21,904 bases of DNA from assembly GCA_050747865.1 (NCBI GenBank), contig JBOGJI010000110.1:1-21904 (forward strand), read 5' to 3'. Each line of letters opens with the position of its first letter. The stretch's first letter is position 1. This DNA comes from JBOGJI01 sp050747865. GTDB taxonomy: Bacteria > Acidobacteriota > Thermoanaerobaculia > Multivoradales > JAHEKO01. The notes beneath the pieces are model-generated. The model was not told the origin of the DNA. It searched no databases and saw only the letters and a program-made list of their open reading frames with translations. Positions 15,696-21,904 of the stretch are shown one piece after another. Both the position numbers and the translations under genes were made by a program.

Positions 15696-15707
15696 CGCCC
15701 ATCCCCC

Positions 15708-15734
15708 CAGGGGTCAGGGGCGAGGGGTCAGGCC
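15708..15734. repeat. Dispersed GGGGTCA heptamer repeat, third locus
   Basis: CAGGGGTCAGGGG and GAGGGGTCAGG lie side by side between the stop of the first VWA gene (15695) and the TAGAAT box of the second (15740). The core GGGGTCA is the reverse complement of the TGACCCC unit at 42-76. Confidence 0.7.
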
Positions 15735-15739
15735 TCCCT

Positions 15740-15745
15740 TAGAAT
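15740..15745 (+). promoter_or_regulatory. Putative -10 box of the second VWA gene (TAGAAT, 9 bases before GTG)
   Basis: TAGAAT is followed by exactly 9 bases and then GTG at 15755, with no Shine-Dalgarno. The arrangement is the same as before the desulfurase gene. It decides the start in favour of GTG 15755 over ATG 15758 or 15764. Confidence 0.5.
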
Positions 15746-15754
15746 GTCCGCGAT

Positions 15755-18243
15755 GTGATGGAGATGCGGTGTCTCGCCTCCGTGCTCGCCCTGGCCGTTC
15801 TCGTGGCGGCGGCAGGCGCCGCCATGAGCGCCCAGGAGCCCGAGCCGGCGCTGCCGCTGTCGCCCGCCGACCGGCAGTGGCTCGAGGAGATCGCGCTGCT
15901 GCTGCTGCCCGAGGAGCGCGAGGCCTTCCTCGCCCTCTCGGAGCCCTATCAGCGGCAGGCCTTCCGCGAGCGCTTCTGGCGCATACGGGACCCGCACCCG
16001 CAGTCCGGGATCAACGAGCTGCGGGAGGCCTGGCGGGAGCGCCTGGAGATGGCGGACGAGGAGCTGTCCGGCCCCGACGACCCGCGACGGGACCCCCTGC
16101 TGCTCACCGGGCCGCCCGGGCGCCGCGTCGAGGTGCACTGCAGCGCCCTGCCCGTTCTCGATCTCTGGTTCTACGCCGGCAGCGAGCGCAGCCCCGGCCC
16201 CACGGCGCTGATCTTCCGCCGTGGGGGCCCGGGCGGCTGGACCTGGGAGGAGCGTCCTAGCCTGAGCATGTTGGCCACCGGGACCGAGGGCTTCGGGCGC
16301 TCCGACGGCGACCTGCGCCAGCTCGTCGCCGCCACCTGCCCGGACGGGGACGCGGTGCTGGCGGCGTTCGACATAGCGCTCGACCGCGAGGAGTTCATCG
16401 AGCGGTTCCGGCCGCGCGTCGACACCGGGTGGGTGGAGGAGTTTCGCGGCCGCCTCACCGAGCTGCCGGAAGGCGCCGCCACCTTCGACGCCGAGGTCAC
16501 GGTGCGATTCCCGGGCCGCCACGGCCTGCGCACCGTCGTCCAGGCGCTGATCGCGGTCCCCCGGACCGCCCTCGAAGCGGCCGAAAACGCCGACCAGGGC
16601 CCCTACTACGACCTCCTCGTGGACGGCGAGGTGGTGCGCGAGGGAGAGCTGTTCGAGCACTTCCGCTACCGCTACTCACTGCCCGCCGGCGCGGCCGAGG
16701 AAGGCACGGTTCCGGTGCTGTTCGAGCGCTACCTGCGGCCGGGGTCCTGGCGCCTGGCGATCAAGCTGGAAGACCGCTCGGGGGGGGCTTTCTTCCGCAC
16801 CGAGCTGCCCGTCGAAGTGCCCGCGCTGCCGGCGCCGGGGCCCGTGGAGACCGGCCTCGGCGAATCGGTCGCGCCTCCGGCCTCGCCGGAAACGGCCGCC
16901 GCCGTGCCGGTGGAGCCGTCGGTCCAGCTCCTCCCGGTGCCGCGAGAGCTGGTGACCGGTCCGCTGCGGATCCATGCCGAGGTCGACGGCGAGGAGATCG
17001 CGGCGGTGGAGTTCTGGCTCGACGGCAAGCCCGTGCTGCGCAAGACACGACCGCCGTACAGCGTCGAGCTCGACGTCGGCCCGGCGCCGCGATCCCACAC
17101 CGTGCGCGCCGTGGCGCTCGACGCCGGGCGCTCACCCGTCGCCAGCGACGAGACGGTGATCAACGGCGGCCCCAACCGGCTGGAGGTCCAGCTCCTGGAG
17201 CCCCGCGTCGGCGGCAGCTACTCCGACGCGGTGCGGGCGCGGGCGCGCGTCGAGGTGCCGGACGGCGAGGTGCTGGATGCCGTGGAGTTCTACCTGAACG
17301 GGCGGCTGATGGGCACGCTGTACCAGCCGCCCTTCGCCCTGCCGCTGCAGCTGCCGCACGGCGAGGAGGTGACCTGGGTACGGGCACGCGCCTGCCTGGT
17401 CGGCGGACGCTGCAACGAGGACCTGGTCTTCGTGCAGGCGCCCGAGCACCTGGAGCAGCTCGACGTCCACATGGTGGAGCTGTTCCTCACCGTGCTCGAC
17501 CGCCGCGGCCACGCCGTCCCCGACCTCGCGGGCGAAGTCTTCCGGGTCCTCGAAGACGGCGTCGAGCAGGAGGTGCGCCGATTCGAGCTGGCCCGCGACC
17601 TGGCCAGCTACTCGGTGGTGCTGCTCGACCTCTCCACCTCGATGCTCGAGGAGCTGGCCGACGCCGAGCGCACGGCCCTGGGATTCTTCGAGCACGTGCT
17701 TTCGGCCAAGGACCGCTGCGCCGTCATGACCTTCGCCGACGAGCCGAACCTGGCGGTGCCGCTGACCAACGACCTGGAGGTGCTGCGCGGCGGCCTCGCC
17801 GGCATCGTCGCCGAGGGGGAGACCGCCCTGTGGGACGGCGTCGTCCATGCCGTGCACTACCTAGGCGGGCTGGAGGGCCGGCGCGCTCTGATCGTGATCA
17901 GCGATGGCGAAGACTCGATCAGCCGCTTCGGGTTCGACGAGGCGCTGGAGTACGCGACTCGCTCCCAGGTGACGATCTACCCGATCGTGCTTTCGACCGG
18001 CTCGCGCTCGGTCCAGGCGCGCACGGGACTGCAGCAGCTGGCGCGGGCGACTGGAGGCCGCACGTTCGAGATCGACCGCGCCGCCGGTCTGGACAAGATC
18101 TACGCCATGATCGAGGAGGAGCTGCACAGCCAGTACCTGCTCGCCTACCAGTCGACGCAGACCGAGGGGACGGAGTTCCGCGAGGTGGAGATCGAGGTGC
18201 AGCGGCCCGGCCTCAAGGTGCGCACCGCGCCGGGGTACTACCC

Positions 18244-18247
<4 letters not shown>
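15755..18247 (+). CDS. Secreted GWxTD and VWA-domain protein, second paralogue
   Basis: Probable exported protein of 830 aa, colinear with the preceding gene product along its whole length. The signal peptide (LASVLALAVLVAAAGAAMSA) is followed by a GWxTD-like region with FRERFWRIRDPHPQSGINEL, and cysteines C129 and C195 at the positions of C130 and C197 in the paralogue. Ig-like regions carry VEFWLDGKPVLRKTRPPYS and VEFYLNGRLMGTLYQPPF. The C-terminal VWA domain has MIDAS residues D625-x-S-x-S in LDLSTS, T in ETALWD and D in ISDGEDS. Partner and ligand are unknown; a role in surface or periplasmic adhesion or assembly is only a guess. The start is GTG 15755, placed by the TAGAAT box. The stop overlaps the maf start as CTGA. 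Confidence 0.88.
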
Positions 18248-18820
<573 letters not shown>

Positions 18821-18837
<17 letters not shown>

Positions 18838-19123
18838 TGGGCTCGCCCAGGTCCTGGAGCGAGAAGTTGGCCATGATCTGGTGGCCGTTGAAGTCGAGCA
18901 CCCGCAGGTCCTCGGCCTCCCGCAGATCCGCGGCGATCGAGTCGTACGCGTGGCTGTAGCGCTGCCGCACCGCCTCCAGCTCCACCTCGTAGGCGATGAA
19001 TTTGTCGATCCCCTTGAAGCGGAGCTTGTCGAGCAGGCGCTCGTCGGTGATCTCCGGATAGGTCGACAGCGCCACGATCGGCCCCGTTCCGGTGAAGATC
19101 AGATACGCGCGCGGATCGGCCAT
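18821..19123 (-). CDS. Small conserved protein of unknown function
   Basis: 100 aa, no signal peptide or membrane segment, so probably cytosolic. It begins MADPRAYLIFTGTGPIVAL and later has FKGIDKFIAYEV and DLRVLDFNGHQIM. I recall similar short proteins annotated only as 'cytosolic protein' in other bacteria, but no function. Two central helices rich in charged residues are likely (about 25-75). The start is ATG 19123, with TAGAAT 12 bases upstream and no Shine-Dalgarno. It is divergent from the trmJ-like gene with 41 bases between start codons, and it converges with maf, overlapping it by 17 bases. Codon use resembles the neighbours, so it is likely native. Confidence 0.8.
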
Positions 19124-19135
19124 GAGACGGCCGCG

Positions 19136-19141
19136 ATTCTA
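19136..19141 (-). promoter_or_regulatory. Putative -10 box of the small conserved gene (TAGAAT)
   Basis: Minus-strand TAGAAT, 12 bases before the ATG at 19123. It forms half of a compact back-to-back promoter pair with TACAAT at 19153-19158. No clear -35. Confidence 0.42.
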
Positions 19142-19152
19142 GTACATCCAAG

Positions 19153-19158
19153 TACAAT
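19153..19158 (+). promoter_or_regulatory. Putative -10 box of the trmJ-like gene (TACAAT, 6 bases before GTG)
   Basis: TACAAT matches TATAAT at 5 of 6 positions and ends 6 bases before the GTG at 19165. A transcript beginning the usual 6-8 bases downstream would start at the initiation codon, that is, be leaderless. The sequence AGTACAATCC is a near repeat of AGTACATCCA just before it (19141-19150). Confidence 0.42.
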
Positions 19159-19164
19159 CCGGGC

Positions 19165-19935
19165 GTGGTCACCGAGACCGGTGTCGCGCCCGCCGTCGTC
19201 CTGGTGCGACCGCAGGAGGACGGGAACCTCGGCGCCGTGGCACGGGCGATGGCCAACATGGGGCTCGAGCGGCTGGTGCTGGTCGCGCCGCAGGCCGATC
19301 CCGCGGGGGCCGCGGCCCGGGCGATGGCGGTCGGGGCCCGGCCGCTGCTGGAGGCGGCCGAGGTCGAGGCCTCACTCGCCGAAGCGCTGGCGCCGTTCGC
19401 CCGCGTCGTCGGGACGACATCGCAGCGCGATCGCGCCCTGGTGCGGCCCCCGTTGGCCGTGCAAGAGCTCCCCGGAGAGCTGGCCAGCGACCCTGCGGGA
19501 ACGCCGACGGCGCTGATCTTCGGCCCCGAGGCCTCCGGCCTGACCGCCGACGAGCTGGCTCTCTGCTCGCCGCTGGTCACCATCCCCTGCGCCCCCGCTT
19601 TGCCGACGCTGAACCTCGCCCAGGCCGTCCTCCTGGTCGCGTACGAGATCAGGCGAGCGCGCCTACTGGGCGCCGAGCCGGCTATCGAGCGACACGGAGA
19701 AGACGTCGACGAAGAGCACCAGCCGGCGCCCCAGGGCGAGATCGAAGGGCTGTTTCGTCAGGTCGAGCCGCTGCTCGCCGTCATCGGCTTCGACCGCGAC
19801 TCCACCTTCCACGGCGTGCTGCGCGATCTGCGGGCGCTGGCCGGGCGCGGCCGGCCGACCGTCCGCGAGATCCGCATCCTGCGCGGCATCGCCCGCCGCG
19901 CCGCCCACGCCCTCGATCGACCCACCCCGCGATAA
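19165..19935 (+). CDS. TrmJ-like tRNA/rRNA 2'-O-methyltransferase (SPOUT family)
   Basis: SAM-dependent ribose methyltransferase with the SpoU/TrmH knot fold; 256 aa. Motif 1 is PQEDGNLGAVARAMANMG, with the conserved Asn and Arg. Motif 2 is IFGPEASGLT, and motif 3 is LPTLNLAQAVLLVAYEI. A C-terminal extension of about 80 residues (FRQVEPLLAVIGF, then REIRILRGIARRA) resembles that of TrmJ, which methylates position 32 of tRNAs. Another TrmH-family substrate is possible, so the symbol is left blank. The start is GTG 19165. No Shine-Dalgarno is present, and a TACAAT box ends 6 bases upstream, consistent with a leaderless mRNA. Confidence 0.9.
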   Translation: MVTETGVAPAVVLVRPQEDGNLGAVARAMANMGLERLVLVAPQADPAGAAARAMAVGARPLLEAAEVEASLAEALAPFARVVGTTSQRDRALVRPPLAVQELPGELASDPAGTPTALIFGPEASGLTADELALCSPLVTIPCAPALPTLNLAQAVLLVAYEIRRARLLGAEPAIERHGEDVDEEHQPAPQGEIEGLFRQVEPLLAVIGFDRDSTFHGVLRDLRALAGRGRPTVREIRILRGIARRAAHALDRPTPR

Positions 19936-19987
19936 CCGAGGGACCCGGCCACGGCAAAGACGCCGGCGACGTCAGATCGATAGCTGA

Positions 19988-19993
19988 TAGAGT
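19988..19993 (+). promoter_or_regulatory. Putative -10 box (TAGAGT) for the 20051-21744 gene pair
   Basis: TAGAGT lies 57 bases before the ATG at 20051. A start 6-7 bases downstream would place the 20000-20016 hairpin at the very 5' end of the mRNA. No -35 is recognised. Confidence 0.28.
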
Positions 19994-19999
19994 CCGGGT

Positions 20000-20042
20000 C
20001 CGCGCCGCTGGCGCGGCCGATTCCCCGTGAAGCCCCGTGAAG
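20000..20042 (+). promoter_or_regulatory. Leader hairpin and duplicated CCCCGTGAAG before the hypothetical gene
   Basis: CCGCGCC-GCT-GGCGCGG (20000-20016) is a perfect 7 bp stem with a 3-base loop. It is followed by two adjacent copies of CCCCGTGAAG (20023-20032 and 20033-20042). The second copy runs into GAGACACC, forming the AAGGAG Shine-Dalgarno for the ATG at 20051. No T-run follows the stem, so it is not a terminator. A role in mRNA stability or translation control is inference. Confidence 0.4.
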
Positions 20043-20050
20043 GAGACACC

Positions 20051-20467
20051 ATGAAGCAGGCGATCGCGCCGCTGCATGTCCTCTTCGACCGCAGCCCCGA
20101 GATCTTCGCCACCAACCAGCAAGGGGCCTTCAGCTTTCCCCTGACCGTCAACGGGGAACCGTGGCTGGACACCGGCGCCTACGACGAGGTCCGCGTCCTG
20201 GTCTCGGTCTGGCACCCGTCCAGCCAGCGCTCGATCGAGCTGGATCGCGCCTACGTCGAGCTCAAGGGCTCGTTCGACCCCCACGACGACCACTGGACCA
20301 CGCTGGCCGAGATCGAGCCGATGGTGCCTCCCTACGGCGCCGACAGCTTCGACGGCTGGATCGTGCTGCCGATCTTCGCCGCCGGCAGCCGCTTCCTGGT
20401 CGCCGGCAGCGGCTTCGAGCCGCGCGCCCGCCTGCAGATCCGCGGTGGCGCCTATTTCGTGTCGTGA
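20051..20467 (+). CDS. Conserved hypothetical protein, coupled to phosphoglycerate mutase
   Basis: Function not recognised; 138 aa, no signal peptide or membrane segment. The composition suggests a beta-rich single domain: VRVLVSVWHP, ELDRAYVELKGSFDP, GWIVLPIFAAGSRFLVAG and ARLQIRGGAYFVS look like strands of a small sandwich fold. The start is ATG 20051 with a strong AAGGAG Shine-Dalgarno 8 bases before it; earlier in-frame starts would precede the Shine-Dalgarno. The TGA stop shares a base with the next ATG (TGATG), so it is translationally coupled to the phosphoglycerate mutase gene. No known accessory subunit of that enzyme fits, so a functional link is only suggested by the coupling. Confidence 0.8.
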   Translation: MKQAIAPLHVLFDRSPEIFATNQQGAFSFPLTVNGEPWLDTGAYDEVRVLVSVWHPSSQRSIELDRAYVELKGSFDPHDDHWTTLAEIEPMVPPYGADSFDGWIVLPIFAAGSRFLVAGSGFEPRARLQIRGGAYFVS

Positions 20468-21744
20468 TGGATCCGCACCTCCAGCTCCTGTCGCGGCTGG
20501 CGCAGCGGGACGAGTCGAAGATCGTGCTGCTGGTGCTCGACGGGGTCGGCGACATCGTCACCGAAGAGCAGCCGCGGACGGCCCTGCAGGCGGCCTCCAC
20601 GCCCAGCCTCGATGCCCTCGCCGCGCGTTCGGCGCTGGGCCGGATCGTGCCCGTGGCCCAGGGCGTGACACCGGGCAGCGGGCCCGGGCACCTGGCGCTC
20701 TTCGGCTACGACCCCGCCCGCGCGGAGAACGACATCGGGCGGGGCGTGCTGGAGGCGCTGGGCCTGGGACTCGATCTCCAGCCCGGACAGGTCGCGGCGC
20801 GCGGCAACTTCGCCACCGCCGACGGCGAGGGGCGCCTCACCGACCGCCGTGCGGGGCGCATCCCCACCGAGGACAACCGGCGCATCTGCGCCGTGCTCGA
20901 CGAGCGGCTCCAGGAGCGCGACTTCGACGGCGTCCGCGCCAGGGTCTTCGCCGGCGAGGGGCATCGCTTCGTGCTCCTCTTGACCGGCGACGGCCTGTCG
21001 CCCCAGGTCGCCGACACCGATCCGCAGGAGACGGGGGTGCCGTCACTCGCGCCCCGCGCCACCACGAGCGCGGGCGAGCGCACGGCGGCGGCCGTCGCGG
21101 CGGTGCTCGCCGTCATCGAGCCCGCCCTGGCGATGGCCGCCGAGCGCTTGCGCGAGGCGCCCGGGAGCAACGCGGCGCGGGCCGCCGCGCCTAAGGCCAA
21201 TCGGGTGCTCCTGCGCGGCTTCGCGACGCTCCCCCACCTGCCGTCGATGGCGAAGCTCTACAAGCTCCGCTGCGGCGCCTTCGCCGGTTACCCGCTCTAC
21301 CGCGGCGTCGCCGCCGCCTGCGGCATGGCGGTGGTCCCCTGCGGCAAGCGCTTCGCCGACGCGGTCGAGGCCGCGGCGGCGCGCTGGCAGGACTTCGACT
21401 ACTTCTTCCTGCACGTCAAGCAGACCGACATGGCCGGCGAAGACGGCGACTTCGAGGCCAAGGTCGCGGTCCTGGAGGAGGTCGACCGCGACCTGCCCCG
21501 CCTCACCGAGCTCGCTCCCGACGTCCTCGCCATCACCGGCGACCACTCGACGCCGGCACCGGTGCGCCAGCACAGCTGGCATCCGGTGCCGCTGCTCGTC
21601 CACGGCCGGCACTGCTTCATCGATCCGGCCGACCGCTTCGACGAGGTCGCGGCGACCGCCGGGCACCTCGGCACCTTCCCGTCGCGGGACCTGATGGGGC
21701 TGCTGCTCGCCAACGCAGGACGGCTGGCGAAATACGGAGCTTGA
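20467..21744 (+). CDS. apgM: 2,3-bisphosphoglycerate-independent phosphoglycerate mutase, archaeal type
   Basis: Glycolytic and gluconeogenic interconversion of 3- and 2-phosphoglycerate by an alkaline-phosphatase-fold metalloenzyme; 425 aa, close to family length and shorter than the classical GpmI. The first metal-site Asp is D25 in VLLVLDGVGD. The phosphorylated serine is likely S71 in GVTPGSGPGHLALFGYDP. ENDIGRGVLEALG and GNFATAD follow, typical of ApgM. Near the C-terminus FFLHVKQTDMAGEDGDF and ITGDHSTPAPVRQHSWHPVP give the remaining metal ligands. The start is ATG 20467, overlapping the previous stop by one base. A second phosphoglycerate mutase elsewhere in the genome cannot be excluded. 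Confidence 0.95.
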   Translation: MDPHLQLLSRLAQRDESKIVLLVLDGVGDIVTEEQPRTALQAASTPSLDALAARSALGRIVPVAQGVTPGSGPGHLALFGYDPARAENDIGRGVLEALGLGLDLQPGQVAARGNFATADGEGRLTDRRAGRIPTEDNRRICAVLDERLQERDFDGVRARVFAGEGHRFVLLLTGDGLSPQVADTDPQETGVPSLAPRATTSAGERTAAAVAAVLAVIEPALAMAAERLREAPGSNAARAAAPKANRVLLRGFATLPHLPSMAKLYKLRCGAFAGYPLYRGVAAACGMAVVPCGKRFADAVEAAAARWQDFDYFFLHVKQTDMAGEDGDFEAKVAVLEEVDRDLPRLTELAPDVLAITGDHSTPAPVRQHSWHPVPLLVHGRHCFIDPADRFDEVAATAGHLGTFPSRDLMGLLLANAGRLAKYGA

Positions 21745-21766
21745 GAGCCTGCGAGGAACGTCTTGA

Positions 21767-21772
21767 TAAGAT
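21767..21772 (+). promoter_or_regulatory. Possible -10 box (TAAGAT) before the last gene
   Basis: The AT-rich stretch TTGATAAGATATT (21763-21775) is conspicuous in the 74-base gap. TAAGAT would give a leader of about 40 bases to the ATG at 21819. No canonical -35 at the right distance is evident. Confidence 0.27.
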
Positions 21773-21818
21773 ATTGGGCTCGAAGCGGGGAGAGCCACCT
21801 TCGAGGACGTAGAGAGTC

Positions 21819-21904
21819 ATGGCAGAGACGGCGAAAGCGGAAGAGAACCGGGTAGTCATCAGCCTCAACGAGACCCTCCTCGAGCTGGTGGAGGGTGATA
21901 TCAC
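21819..21904 (+). CDS. Start of a probable macro-domain protein (cut by window end)
   Basis: Only 28 codons are present before the window ends. After a charged N-terminus (MAETAKAEENR), the segment LLELVEGDIT closely resembles the first strand and loop of macro domains (pattern L-V-x-G-D-I-T), in which the Asp contacts the adenine of ADP-ribose. If so, the complete protein would be an ADP-ribose-binding or O-acetyl-ADP-ribose deacetylase-type enzyme. The ATG at 21819 has only a weak Shine-Dalgarno (GAGGA about 10 bases upstream). With so few residues the family call is tentative; that a gene starts here is more secure. Confidence 0.5.
   Translation, partial: MAETAKAEENRVVISLNETLLELVEGDI

Overview
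The window is about 22 kb of gene-dense, high-GC bacterial chromosome. It looks like an Acidobacteriota genome, plausibly Thermoanaerobaculia or a relative. The main evidence is a tandem pair of secreted proteins joining a GWxTD-like N-terminus to a C-terminal VWA domain of the 'VWFA-related Acidobacterial' type. A SurA-like secreted chaperone and a Slt70-like transglycosylase point to a Gram-negative envelope. The taxonomic call is inference; there is no rRNA in the window.

Layout: (1) 1-102, an array of the heptamer TGACCCC with an inverted copy. (2) 103-5963 (+), prfA and prmC (termination factor and its methylase), then murA, a HIT hydrolase and a large SLT lytic transglycosylase. (3) 6026-6748 (-), a SurA-like protein lacking a PPIase domain. 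(4) 6847-9172 (+), an overlapping operon of a nitrilase-type amidase, NAD synthase and rsmI; the first two look like a two-gene glutamine-dependent NAD synthetase. (5) 9191-10813, a small accessory patch: a BrnA-like antitoxin with a decayed brnT (-), and a more AT-rich gene for an uncharacterised membrane protein (+). (6) 10814-13056 (-), a cysteine desulfurase gene overlapping mnmA, a dedicated tRNA thiolation pair. (7) 13173-18837 (+), the two GWxTD/VWA paralogues and maf, which appears to start at CTG. (8) 18821-19123 (-), a small conserved protein of unknown function. (9) 19165-21904 (+), a TrmJ-like tRNA methyltransferase, a conserved hypothetical gene, an archaeal-type phosphoglycerate mutase, and the first 28 codons of a probable macro-domain protein.

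Most of the window is housekeeping: translation and tRNA/rRNA modification (prfA, prmC, rsmI, mnmA, trmJ), cell wall (murA, slt), NAD and glycolysis. Translational coupling through 1-4 nt overlaps is common (ATGA, TTGA, CTGA, TGATG).

I see no wholly new multi-gene system. The observations most worth following are: TAGAAT-like hexamers placed a fixed 9 nt before start codons that lack a Shine-Dalgarno sequence, suggesting near-leaderless mRNAs; the heptamer repeat at three intergenic sites, one of which supplies a stop codon; the paired GWxTD/VWA proteins with a conserved cysteine pair; the split NAD synthetase; and MnmA with a CxxC plus distal Cys pattern suggestive of an Fe-S cluster.
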